A stretch of 64,000 nt of DNA from Lachnospiraceae bacterium (GTDB lineage Bacteria; Bacillota; Clostridia; Lachnospirales; Lachnospiraceae): the NCBI GenBank assembly GCA_021628825.1, contig JAJXRY010000001.1, forward strand, positions 1,860,001 through 1,924,000, in the 5' to 3' direction. This document shows positions 29,171-39,303 of this stretch, piece after piece. A program made the translations under genes and the position numbers. Each line of letters starts with the position of its first letter. Position 1 is the stretch's first letter. Below the pieces are notes generated by a model. That model was not told where the DNA came from and did not search any database. It saw only the letters and a list, made by a program, of their open reading frames with translations.

Positions 29171-29206
29171 AAAAAAAGAGCAACCGAATTATCTCGATCA
29201 CTCTCT
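29171..29206 (-). terminator. Minus-strand terminator, related to the one at 12966
   Basis: On the minus strand AGAGUGAUCGA pairs with UUCGGUUGCUCU (G-U pairs allowed), followed by UUUUUUU. Sequence is clearly similar to the terminator at 12966-13000. Confidence 0.65.
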
Positions 29207-29396
29207 GTTCATTACTTCCATGATAATAATATCATAACTTCCTTTTCAAAAAAAGTCTCAATACCGTAGTCAAACCGTAGTCATTCCGTATATATTTGTA
29301 ACTTTTTTTGTAAGTTGTTTTTTTCTGTCCACCATAATAATATCAACTCTTATTTGAAAAAAAGAAAAGGATAGAACATACCGTTTTCCCCATAAG

Positions 29397-29454
29397 CTTA
29401 CCACTCGTCACATTTCAGGTGCTTACCACTCAGACTTACCACTTTTCTTACCAC
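29397..29454. repeat. Four copies of CTTACCAC
   Basis: The octamer CTTACCAC occurs at 29397, 29422, 29435 and 29447, spaced 25, 13 and 12 bases. The spacing near one helical turn suggests possible protein binding sites. No neighbour explains it. Confidence 0.4.
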
Positions 29455-29563
29455 TTTGAATCACGGTTTTGTGATATTTTACGATACTTTACGAGGTTTT
29501 CTCTGTAAACATCAAATGCCGTTAATCCCTTATAAATCAAGCATTCCCGCCACTTTCCAGTCA

Positions 29564-30767
29564 TTACTTTTCATCAACCACCTGGAAGATGTAGAACTTC
29601 AAATAGTACGATTCATCCGCCGCCCATAAAATCGGATGATCCGGTGCCTGGGTACGGAATTCCACCTGACGCAGACGCTTATGCACATTACGGGCCGCCT
29701 GTCCGATCGTTTCAGTAAACAGCTCGTAGGTCATGAAGTGGGAGCAGGAACAGGTTGCAAGGAAACCACCATCTTTCACAAGCTTCATGCCGCGCAGATT
29801 AATTTCACGATATCCTTTGATGGCATTTTTCACAGAGTTTCTTGACTTCGTAAATGCCGGTGGATCCAGAATCACTACATCGTATTTCTCTCCCTGCTTT
29901 TCCAACTCGGGCAGAATCTCGAATACATCACGGCAGATAAATTTCGCCCTATCCTGCACACCGTTCAGTTCTGCGTTTTTCACAGCCTGTGCAACAGCAG
30001 GCTCCGATGCATCCACACCGGTAACCTCTCTTGCTCCGGCAACTGCCGCATTCAGCGCAAAGGATCCGGTATGGGTAAAGCAGTCGAGGACTCTGGCATC
30101 TTTGCACAGCTTCTGAATTGCCAGACGATTGTATTTCTGATCAAGGAAAAATCCGGTCTTCTGTCCGTCCTTTACATCAACAAGATACTTCACGCCATTT
30201 TCCTCGATCTGTACGTTGGTGTCGAACTCCTCGGAGAGAAAGCCCTTGATCCGTTCCATACCTTCATTGAGCCGTACCTTCGCATCACTCCGCTCATAGA
30301 CACCGCGGATCTCGATGCCGCCCTTACGAAGCTCCTCCTTCAGCAGATCGACAATTTCCAGCTTAAACCGGTCAATTCCAAGTGCCAGTGACTCTACCAC
30401 CAGCACATCCGAAAACTTGTCAATCACAAGTCCCGGTAAAAAAATCTGCCTCACCGAAAATCACACGGCAGCTTCCGGTATCGACAGTTTTCTTCCGATA
30501 TTCCCATGCGGTCTTCACGCGTTCTCTTAAAAATTCGTGGTCGATTTCCTGATGGACATTTCTCGTCATCAGACGGATGCGGATCCTGGAATTCTGATTA
30601 ATGAAGCCTCTTCCCATCGGATAGCCATCAAAATCATGTACAGTCACGATGCTTCCATTCTCAAATCTTCCGGTGATGCTCTCAATTTCATTATCAAAAA
30701 CCCACATGCCGCCGGCTTTCAATGTCCGGCCTTCGCCCTTTTTCAAAGTTACTATGGTTTCACTCAT
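29564..30767 (-). CDS. Class I rRNA methyltransferase, RlmI/YwbD-like (one frameshift)
   Basis: This is an SAM-dependent 23S rRNA (cytosine-5) methyltransferase-like protein of about 400 residues. An N-terminal PUA domain (TIVTLKKGEGRTLKAGGMWVF, IVTVHDFDGYPMGRGFINQ) is followed by the RlmI-type central part and a Rossmann methyltransferase domain with VLDCFTHTGSFALNAAVAGA (SAM motif I), VILDPPAFTKS and ATCSCSHFM. The only break is a T run near 30440, where EADF joins LPGLVIDKFSDVLVVE. It is co-directional with, and 48 bases after, the GH31 gene. Confidence 0.88.
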
Positions 30768-30815
30768 TGCATCAACTCCCTTCCACTGACAAAATCTGTT
30801 GCCAGCCTTTCGCTT

Positions 30816-32815
30816 TTAGCAGCTTAACATACGGATATGGGATTCGATCGTGAAGTCTTTCGTTTCGCCATCATCCAGATAGTACTCGTACGGTTTGATC
30901 TCTTCTCCAAAGGAATACAGCGTCAGGTCTTCAAAATCAACATCTTCGACACACTTTCCGCCTTTTGCCACCGGGAACAGATATCCTTCCCTTAGGAAAA
31001 CATGCACAGTTCCCATCGGCATTTCCACATACGAAAAAGCCTTTTTCGTATACCTCTCCTTCTTCCACAATACCGTTTTTAAAAATGAACTGCTTCATTC
31101 TTTCCGGGAAATATACGACTCTGCCCGACATATTCTGCTCGCAGACCGGTGCCACCATGACATTTTCGCCGATAAAAAGCTGATCCTCCACCTGTCTTGC
31201 CAATGCATCCTCACCATAAAGGAACGCTAACGGATTAAACATCATCGTATTACGCAATGCTGCCTTCATATATTCGCTGTAAATATATGGAAGAATCTGA
31301 TAACGCACACCGATTACATCCGCAAATTTCTCCACATGGGAGAAACAGTATACCTCCTGTCTCCTGGTTCCTCTTGCCGAATGATTCCGTAAAAGTGGCG
31401 TAAACACTGCAAATTCCAGCCAACGTAACACCAGATCTTCAGTTGCATCTGCCCCGAATCCACCGACATCTGCTCCGGTATACAGGAAACCGCACATATT
31501 TAAGGAGGGCATCATTTTCACATTCATTTTCAAATGAGACCACCTGGAAGCATTGTCTCCCTGCCAGATTCCTCCAAACCGGTGCATTCCGATATAAGAT
31601 GCCCTGGAGAATAACAGAATTCTCTTTTCCGGCACATAACGCTCAAACGCCTCGGAAGCAGATCTCGTCATATAATAGCCAAACAGGTTATGTACCTGAT
31701 CGTGGCGGTAACGCTTTCCTTTATAATTATGATAAAACGAAGCATAATCCTCCGGATTATTGCAGATGCCTCCAATCATTCCTGTCATTTCGAAAAAGGT
31801 ATTCACGTCAAGGTTCATCTTCTTATAGTCTTCCATTTTCTCAAAGACCTCTTTCAGATGCTTTTCGGAATAAAAAATTGCCGGTTCATTCATATCGTTC
31901 CAAAAGCCGTCAATTCCCTTGTCGATCAGAATCCGGTACTTATCACCAAACCACTGTCTTGCCTTGTCATCAAGCATATCCGGAAAGCAGCATTTCCCGG
32001 GCCATACCCCGATAATGAAATCTTCTCCGTTTTCATCCTTGCAGAAGTATCCGTTCGCTTTGCCTTCTTCATAAACGTCATAACCGTCTTCCTTTTTTAC
32101 ACCACCATCAATAATGGGAACGAGATGAATGTTCTCCTTCCTCATTTCTTCGACAAGCTCTTCAAAATCAGCGAAGCTGTCCCGGTTAATCGTGAAGTCC
32201 TTATACCGTTCCATATAATCAATATCGAGATAGATACTGTCAATGGGAATGTTATGCTTTTTATATTCCGCTGCCACCTCACGCACTTCATCCGCTGTAT
32301 CATAACTCCACCGGCTCTGTCCATAGCCAAATGCCCATCGGGGTGCAATATAACTTCTTCCGATCAGTTCACGGAATTCCTTCACTACATCCCTGTAGGA
32401 AGCTGCCTCAATCAGATAAATTTTACAGTTCTCCTCTTCCATGGAAATGCTAAGGTCATCAATGTCGGTATAACCAATATCGAAGGTCGCCCTGCCCGGC
32501 GTGTCCACAAACAAGCCATAGGTTTCATGTACTCCGTCACCCACCATAATAAAGTTGTGTGCTCCGTACAGTGAATTAGTATTCTCGCAGTGATTCGGAT
32601 TATCGCTGCAGTTGCTGATATAACGCCATCCCCTCTTATTGATGCCACGCACATTTTCTCCAAGCCCATACACGATTTCATCCTCTTTCAAGGAATAATG
32701 AAAACCGTCTTCTTTTTTCTGAAAAACGCCATCGCTCCATGCAGAGGATGCGAGCTCCTTTACCACAGCATCCGTCTCAATCGGTTCTCCAAAGATATAT
32801 TTCCTTACCATTGTT
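30816..32815 (-). CDS. Glycoside hydrolase family 31 (alpha-glucosidase/xylosidase type) (one frameshift)
   Basis: This is a cytosolic GH31 enzyme of about 666 residues with no signal peptide. The nucleophile region is DGFWNDMNEPAIF, and other family stretches are WAFGYGQSRWSYDTADEV, IPIDSIYLDIDYM, RASYIGMHRFGGIWQGDN and GADVGGFGADATEDL. It probably cleaves alpha-linked glucosides or xylosides imported as oligosaccharides; specificity is not readable. The frame breaks near 31045 (A run), and the last 80 residues (SYVEMPMGTVHVFLREGYL, then a beta domain) follow in the next frame. The ATG at 32815 (MVRKYIF) was chosen; a TTG further upstream is possible. Confidence 0.9.
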
Positions 32816-32895
32816 CCTGTCCTGACCAACCTTTCATTTAATGAATATGAAGAGACCTGTCACCGTCTCCTCTGTGATATATTTTACTCTGAAAA

Positions 32896-33182
32896 TTAAC
32901 CGTACAACGGTCCGTAAGCCTTGCATGCTGCCATGTCCGCAGCTTCGGTATCCCTGGTTCCAAAACTTCCCCATGCATGCGGGCGGAAGATCCTCTCTTC
33001 TTCCACGTTGTGCATAACAACCGGAATTCGAAGCATGGAAGCCAGCGTAATAAGGTCTGCACCCATGCATCCTTCAAGGCTTCCACTTACTCCTTCACAT
33101 TGATTTTGGAAAGAAACTCCGGATTCCAGTCATCAATATGCATGTCCATTAAGTTTCGTCTGTAGTTTCCTTTAATCCACAT
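32896..33182 (-). pseudogene. Truncated 5' end of a glycosidase-like gene
   Basis: A good GGGAGGG ribosome site precedes MWIKGNYRRNLMDMHIDDWN, followed by NVKEYVEALKDAWVQTLITLA after one correction at about 33088. Such text (short MDMHIxDW start, then a beta strand with EYVEALKDAGVQT) resembles the N terminus of beta-galactosidase-trimerisation or fucosidase-like proteins of more than 600 residues. Here the frame ends after about 95 residues, just before the GH31 gene. The family assignment is tentative. Confidence 0.4.
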
Positions 33183-33370
33183 ATTCTGCCCTCCCAATGA
33201 GCGGTTTTTATTTAATTATATTCTATCCCCGTAATGTGTTGAAAAACAAGAAAAAAATAAGGACAAACCGTCTCGGATTTTTTTGTTATTTTTCCGATTG
33301 GTTTATCCCTATTCTTATTTATTATAATAATATGGGAATCTGACACATCCCATATTACCTTTTATCGGTT

Positions 33371-34639
33371 TTATGCAGTAATATCCAGTGCATGCCAGTA
33401 CTCGTCATTTCCGGATCCGCAGGTTACGGTAAGCTTCTTTCCAACAACAAAAACCTTGCAGTTGTTGACACTTCTTAATGCATCCAGCTTTAATTCCATC
33501 GTTCCACCATTGGTGTCAAGGAACAAAACCTTTTCTGTAGACTTACCGGAAACTGTTCCGGTTACGGTAATCGTTGCAGAGGTGTTCACAGATGCAGAAC
33601 TGCTGCCACGTTCCCCGGTCAGGGTAGAAGCATGCCAGTAACCGTCATTTCCGTTATATCCTCCAACAGTCATCCTGTTTCCTGCAACTGTTACCAATCC
33701 GTTGATCGTGTTGGCATTGCTGTCAATCTTAAATTCCATGGTACCATCCTTAGTGTCAAGGAACAGGACGCTTTCTGTTGTCTTACCGGAAACCGTACCC
33801 GTAAAAGTATTGGTCACCGTACCTGTGGTATTGCTGTTATTTCCACCTGTCGTTGTACCTTCTGCAACACGGTTTGCATGAAGGTACGCATCACCTCCAC
33901 GATAAAACCATACCGTCAGCTTCGTTCCGGTTGTCTTCCATTTACCATTCGTGGTATCAGCATTTCCATCAATCTTAAATTCCATCGTTCCGTCCTTGGT
34001 ATCAAGAAACAGGACATCACTTGTGGTCTTGCCGGAAACCGTACCATTTACATAGGTTCCACCCATGCTGCTACTACTGTTATTCTGGGTATTGGACGCA
34101 TCTGCAATCGAAATCGCATGCATATAGGCATCGGAACCACGTGCACAGGTAATGTTATACTTTCTGTTGGCTACCAGTACGGAACATCCGTTGATGTTGG
34201 TCGTCTGGTCGTACTTAATCTGCATCTCGCCCTGTGCGGTATCCACATAAAGGACATCGCCATTTGTCTTATCACTGATCGTTCCTGTTATGACAGAGGT
34301 CTTGGAAGTATCAATGGTAATTCCAACAGCTGCTCCGTTATAAGTAATCTTGGTTGCATGCCAGTAACCGTCTGAGCCATGCGAAATTGCTACAGAAAGC
34401 TTTGTTTCCGGCAGAAGAATTCTCGCCTCACTGACATCGGTACTGCTGTCAATCTTAATCTCCATCTTGCCATCCTTCGTGGATAACATTAAAAGCTCTG
34501 CTGTCGTTCCGGATGCAACCGTTCCCTGTACATTTGCAGTTTCTGCTGCATATACCTCTGTCTGTAAAAGCGGTGCCAACAGCATTGTCACTGCCAGACA
34601 CATTGCCAGACAGTTTCTCCATCCTGTCCATTTCTTCAT
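33371..34639 (-). CDS. Secreted protein of five ~65-residue repeats
   Basis: This is a 422-residue exported protein, frame intact. The Sec signal peptide (MKKWTGWRN, a hydrophobic core, cleavage after VYA near residue 31) is followed by five tandem repeats. Each runs roughly as GTVSGKTTESVLFLDTKDG, TMEFKIDSNA, a beta-rich stretch and GNDGYWHAS. Repeats 3-5 share near-identical LFLDTKDGTMEFK cores, and repeats 1-2 are more diverged. Short Asn/Ser/Thr linkers separate the units. There is no sortase motif, membrane anchor or catalytic motif. The units look like small beta-barrel (OB-like, DUF5666-type) domains, which is an inference. I do not recognise a named family. The gene is monocistronic by appearance. 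Confidence 0.8.
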   Translation of the reverse strand: MKKWTGWRNCLAMCLAVTMLLAPLLQTEVYAAETANVQGTVASGTTAELLMLSTKDGKMEIKIDSSTDVSEARILLPETKLSVAISHGSDGYWHATKITYNGAAVGITIDTSKTSVITGTISDKTNGDVLYVDTAQGEMQIKYDQTTNINGCSVLVANRKYNITCARGSDAYMHAISIADASNTQNNSSSSMGGTYVNGTVSGKTTSDVLFLDTKDGTMEFKIDGNADTTNGKWKTTGTKLTVWFYRGGDAYLHANRVAEGTTTGGNNSNTTGTVTNTFTGTVSGKTTESVLFLDTKDGTMEFKIDSNANTINGLVTVAGNRMTVGGYNGNDGYWHASTLTGERGSSSASVNTSATITVTGTVSGKSTEKVLFLDTNGGTMELKLDALRSVNNCKVFVVGKKLTVTCGSGNDEYWHALDITA

Positions 34640-34732
34640 CGTAAATACCCCTCCTATAATCTGTCGATCATCAACTTTGTTGTAGTGGTTTTCATAATAT
34701 TTCCCTTATGTAAACCATCCTACATCATAACA

Positions 34733-34782
34733 CTAAAAAAAGCAACTTTTTTCCACATCTTGTAGAAAAAGGCTGCTTTTGG
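34733..34782 (-). terminator. Terminator of the radical SAM gene
   Basis: On the minus strand AAAAGCAGCCTTTTTC pairs imperfectly with GAAAAAAGTTGCTTTT and runs into a T tract, about 130 bases after the gene end. Confidence 0.6.
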
Positions 34783-34911
34783 TTGTCATATATATGACAA
34801 AATGATCCGGTGAATCATTTTCGAGTTCACATAAGATATTGAATTATCCACACATTACTGAAGCTCTTTATAAAACTGATACAATAGAAAATCTATTACA
34901 CACCGGTCGTA

Positions 34912-35841
34912 TCAAAATCCGGAATGAAGCTCTCCTTCGCCACATCTCCCTCCTGGATAAAAAGCATTGGTAATGCCAAGCTGCAATGCATAATCCACCA
35001 CCTGCTCATACTCCCGTGTGGTTACCTTACGCATGAGCTGCGGCTCCTGCTGTGCGGCCTCCTCCAGTTCCTTCTGATTTCCGCTGTGCGAAGTAAGCTG
35101 TAGCATCGGCGTGTACTGGTTCATCAGACTGATATAAATCTTATCTCCATAGGTTTCCCACAAATACCGCAAAACAGCTTTCGCATTTTTCTTATGTCCC
35201 GGCAGCAGTAAATGCCGGACAATTACCCCTCTCTGCATCATTCCCTCTTCATTAAAAAGAGGTTCTCCTGTTATTTTCACCATCTGTTCTAACGCGCGCT
35301 TCGCCACCTCCGGATAATCCCCTGCATGGGAAAGCCTCCCTGCCAGTTCTCCATCCATATATTTGAAGTCCGTAAGAAAAATGTCCACCAGACCCTCTAA
35401 TGCTGCAATCACATCGGCCTTTTCATATCCGCTTCCATTGTACACAACCGGAATACAAAGTCCCTGCTCCTTTGCCTTGAGAAGCGCCCATACAATATCC
35501 GGCAGATCATGATCCGGCGTCACCAGATTGATATTGGCTGCTCCCTGTGCCTGCAGCTCCAGAAAGATTTCTGACAGCCTCTCCCTGCTGATTTCCTTTC
35601 CTCTTGTACCGGCTGCAATATCAAAGTTCTGACAATAGACACACCTTAAATTACATCCCGAAAAAAACACGGCGCCCGAACCCCTTTTTCCGGAAATACA
35701 TGGTTCCTCCCACATATGTAAGGCCGCTCTTGCCACCCGCAGTGTCCCATCCATCTGACAAAACCCGGTCTGTCCTTCCTTCCGGTTCACCCCGCACTCT
35801 CTCGGACAAAGCCTGCATTCTTCATAAGCTTTTTCAAACAT
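34912..35841 (-). CDS. Radical SAM protein, PflX-type (COG1313)
   Basis: This is a 309-residue radical SAM enzyme, frame intact. The [4Fe-4S]-SAM motif is FFSGCNLRCVYCQN (CxxxCxxC). An N-terminal cysteine set (YEECRLCPRECGVNR, GFCQMDG) is typical of the PflX/pyruvate-formate-lyase-activase-like group. Conserved VVYNGSGYEK and the C-terminal NAFYPGGRCGEGE support it. Members may activate glycyl-radical enzymes or modify other proteins, and the substrate is unknown. The ATG at 35841 follows AGGGGAG; longer upstream starts lack a site. A terminator follows. Confidence 0.85.
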   Translation of the reverse strand: MFEKAYEECRLCPRECGVNRKEGQTGFCQMDGTLRVARAALHMWEEPCISGKRGSGAVFFSGCNLRCVYCQNFDIAAGTRGKEISRERLSEIFLELQAQGAANINLVTPDHDLPDIVWALLKAKEQGLCIPVVYNGSGYEKADVIAALEGLVDIFLTDFKYMDGELAGRLSHAGDYPEVAKRALEQMVKITGEPLFNEEGMMQRGVIVRHLLLPGHKKNAKAVLRYLWETYGDKIYISLMNQYTPMLQLTSHSGNQKELEEAAQQEPQLMRKVTTREYEQVVDYALQLGITNAFYPGGRCGEGELHSGF

Positions 35842-36085
35842 ATCATATCTCCCCTGTTCTTCGTTTCTTTTATAATTTTTCATCTTCGTAACCATACATA
35901 CGTGCACTGTCCGTCATAATTGCAACCGCCTGCCAGGTACGAGTAAACCGTAACTATTTTTCTATCTATTCCCCTTCCAAATATGTTATACTTAATTAAA
36001 ATATACCATAAGTGGTATACTTGTCCATTTTAATGGAACAAAACCACTGTACTCACCCAAATGTCAAGGAGTTAAACATTATTTT

Positions 36086-38470
36086 ATGAACACCAAAGTT
36101 TTACACACCCTGGAATACGACAAAATTATTCAATTACTCATAGACAAAGCAACCTCCAATCCTGGGCGGGAGCTGTGCCGCAGGCTTATTCCTTCCACGG
36201 ATTTATCTGCGATTGAGGAAGCCCAGCAGGAAACGGGCGATGCGCTCTCCATGCTGCTTACGAAGGGCTCTACTTCCTTTGGCGGCAACAAGGATCTGCA
36301 GTTTGCCATCAAGAGTCTGGAGATCGGCTCCGCCCTCTCCATCCCGGAGCTTCTCGGCATCGCAGGTCTTCTCCAGAATACCGCCCGCATCAAATCCTAT
36401 GGACGCAAAGCCCGCGAGGAGGATGCCGATACCTCGTTAACACCCTATTTTGCAGCGTTGGAACCGCTTACCAGAGTATCGGAGGAAATCAGCCGCTGTA
36501 TTCTGTCCGAAGAGGAAATTGCAGACGATGCCAGTCCGAAGCTGAAATCCATCCGCCGTTCCATTGTCTTAACCGGAGACAAAATTCACTCCCAGCTGAA
36601 CAGCATGGTGAACGGCTCCTACCGAACCTACCTGCAGGACAACGTTATTACGATGCGTAACGACCGCTACTGTATTCCTGTCAAGGCAGAATATAAGGGA
36701 CAGGTCAGAGGTATGGTACATGATCAGTCCTCGACCGGTTCTACCTTTTTCATTGAACCGGAGGCCATCGTTAACCTCAACAATCAATTGAAAGAGCTTT
36801 CCATTCAGGAAAAGGAAGAGATCGAAGCCATTCTCTTTTCCTTAAGTCAGCTCTGCGCCGAACACACGGAAGAGCTTGCTCGCAACCAGCATCTGATGAC
36901 ACAGCTTGACTTTATTTTTGCCAAGGCTTCCCTTGCACTTGACTTAAATGCAACGAAGCCGGTTTTTAATACCGATCACTATATCCAGATCCGGAAAGGA
37001 CGTCATCCGCTCCTTCCTTCGAAAAAGGTAGTTCCGATTGATATCCATCTCGGAAAGGATTTTGACCTTCTGGTCATCACCGGCCCCAATACCGGTGGTA
37101 AAACCGTAAGCTTAAAAACCATCGGACTGTTTACCCTCATGGGTCAGGCAGGTCTTCACATCCCTGCGCTCGACCGCAGCGAGCTATCTATTTTTACAGA
37201 AGTATTTGCAGATATCGGTGACGAGCAGAGCATTGAGCAGAGTCTCAGTACCTTCTCCTCCCATATGACCAGCATTGTTTCCATCCTGCAGAAAGCCGAT
37301 GCCGATTCACTGTGCCTGTTTGATGAACTGGGTGCAGGAACCGATCCGACCGAAGGTGCCGCCCTTGCAATTGCAGTTCTGAACTACCTGCATGAGCGCG
37401 GAATCCGCACGGTTGCCACTACCCATTACAGTGAGCTTAAGGTCTATGCACTTTCTACCGATTTTGTGGAGAACGCCTGCTGTGAATTTAACGTAGATAC
37501 CCTTTCTCCGACCTACCGCCTGTTAATCGGCGTTCCCGGAAAAAGTAATGCCTTCGCGATTTCCAAAAAGCTCGGGCTTCCCGATCATATCATCGAAGCT
37601 GCCACCGCACAGATCGGTACACAGGATAAAAGCTTTGAGGATCTGCTCTCCGATCTTGAGGAAAGCAGGATCACCATTGAGAAGGAACGCCGCGAGATTG
37701 CTTCTTATAAGGAAGAAATCAAAGCACTCCGCGAAAAGCTGCAGCAGAAGAACGAAAAAAATTGATATGGCAAAGGACCGCATCTTACGTGAAGCCAATG
37801 AACAGGCCCGTGAGATCCTGCAGGATGCCAAAGGAAACGGCCGATGAAACCATCCGGATTTTTCCAGAAAGCCGGTCCCAATGTTTCTCTGAAAACGCTG
37901 GAAAAGGAGCGTGAAAAGCTCCGAGGTGAAATCGGTAAGAAGAACGACAAACTGGCACTGAAAACGGCTCCCACCAGATCCGGAAAAAAGGTCAGGGCTG
38001 AGGACCTCAAACTCGGTGACACCGTGAAAATCCTCTCCATGGGACTTGTCGGAACCGTCAGCACGCTTCCGGATCACAAAGGAAATCTGTTCATACAGTG
38101 CGGTATCATGCGCTCCCAGACAAATATCAAGGATCTTGCTTACGGGGAAGCCAAAGCAGAGCCTGAAAAACCGGTTTTACAAAGAAGCCATACCGGAAGT
38201 GTGAAGATGTCCAAATCCATGCACGTTTCCGCTGAAATCAATCTTCTTGGCAAAACCGTGGACGAAGCGCTTGCCGAGCTTGATAAATATCTGGATGATG
38301 CCTACCTTGCCCATCTTCCTTCCGTCCGTGTCGTACACGGCAAGGGAACCGGTGCTCTCCGCAGTGCCGTGCAGAGCCATTTAAAGCGCATTAAATATGT
38401 AAAGAGCTACCGGCTGGGGGAATATGGAGAAGGAGATGCCGGTGTGACCATCGTCACCTTTAAGGAATAA
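36086..38470 (+). CDS. mutS2: Endonuclease MutS2 (two frameshifts)
   Basis: This is a MutS-like ATPase with a C-terminal nuclease, about 794 residues. It reads MNTKVLHTLEYDKIIQLL, a long clamp region, Walker A (VITGPNTGGKTVSLKTIGL), Walker B (CLFDELGAGTDPTEGAAL) and ATTHYSELKVYA. A coiled linker, a KOW-like part (GDTVKILSMGLVGTV) and the Smr domain (INLLGKTVDEAL, VRVVHGKGTGALR) follow. It suppresses recombination and, in Bacillus, also splits collided ribosomes. The frame breaks at about 37757 (A run) and 37829 (GG should be G); correction joins LQQKNEKK-IDMAKDRILREANE and AKETADETIRIF. It is followed by a two-component system. Confidence 0.93.
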
Positions 38471-38563
38471 CGTTAAAATTACAAAACAATTGGAACTATT
38501 TATTTTTAATGGTTTGTCAAAAAAATTATGAGATGAATCATTTCAGGAAAGGTAGAATAATAT

Positions 38564-39262
38564 ATGGCTGCTAAACAGAAAATTTTAATTGTAGATGATG
38601 ACAACAATATTGCAGAACTGATTTCGCTTTATCTTACAAAGGAATGCTTTGAAACCATGATTGCAGGTGACGGCGAGACTGCACTTACGTTAGCCGACAG
38701 CTTTGCGCCCAACCTGATCCTGCTCGACCTCATGCTTCCGGGCATCGACGGTTATCAGGTCTGCCGTGAAATCCGTTCGAAATCATCCATTCCGATCATC
38801 ATGCTCTCTGCCAAAGGCGAGATCTTTGATAAGGTTCTGGGGTTGGAGCTCGGTGCCGATGACTATATGGAAAAGCCTTTTGACTCCAAAGAACTGGTGG
38901 CCCGTGTCAAGGCAGTTCTGCGCCGTTACAAACCGGCTGCTGCCGCGCCTGAGGCTGCCGATATCCGCTGTGTGGAATATCCGGATCTGATTATTAATCA
39001 GACCAACTACTCCGTCATCTATATGGGACGCACGGTAGAAATGCCGCCGAAGGAGCTGGAGCTTCTCTACTTCCTTGCTTCTTCTCCCAACCATGTATTT
39101 ACCCGTGAACAGCTTCTTGACCAGATCTGGGGATATGAATACATTGGTGATACACGTACCGTTGATGTACATATCAAGCGTCTGCGTGAAAAAATCAACG
39201 ATCACGAGCACTGGAGAATTGCCACCATCTGGGGTATCGGCTACAAATTTGAAACGAAATAA
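38564..39262 (+). CDS. OmpR/PhoB-family response regulator
   Basis: This is a 232-residue response regulator, frame intact. The receiver domain starts KILIVDDDNNIAELISLYL with the phosphorylated Asp in NLILLDLMLPGIDGYQV, and the conserved Ser/Thr and Lys are in IIMLSAKG and DDYMEKPFDSKELV. The winged-helix effector follows (MPPKELELLYFLASSPNHVF, TRTVDVHIKRLREKI, IWGIGYKF). It sits directly upstream of its likely kinase gene. The signal and targets are unknown. A proline/alanine linker (AAAAPEAA) joins the two domains. Confidence 0.93.
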   Translation: MAAKQKILIVDDDNNIAELISLYLTKECFETMIAGDGETALTLADSFAPNLILLDLMLPGIDGYQVCREIRSKSSIPIIMLSAKGEIFDKVLGLELGADDYMEKPFDSKELVARVKAVLRRYKPAAAAPEAADIRCVEYPDLIINQTNYSVIYMGRTVEMPPKELELLYFLASSPNHVFTREQLLDQIWGYEYIGDTRTVDVHIKRLREKINDHEHWRIATIWGIGYKFETK

Positions 39263-39303
39263 TCCATGAACCCTTGTCGTCATGATGAGCAGCGAGGCTT
39301 TTT

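Larger units (their letters stand above)
28826..29563. other. Gene-poor stretch between IS copy 2 and rlmI
   Basis: It holds the 3' non-coding end of IS copy 2 (to about 29105, with an extra GAATGAAGG/CCTTCATTC hairpin near 28865-28895), a minus-strand terminator (29171-29206) and four CTTACCAC repeats (29397-29454). I see no supported gene in it. The sequence is A+T-rich like the island to its left, and the high-quality core genes resume at 29564, so the island edge lies here. Confidence 0.5.
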
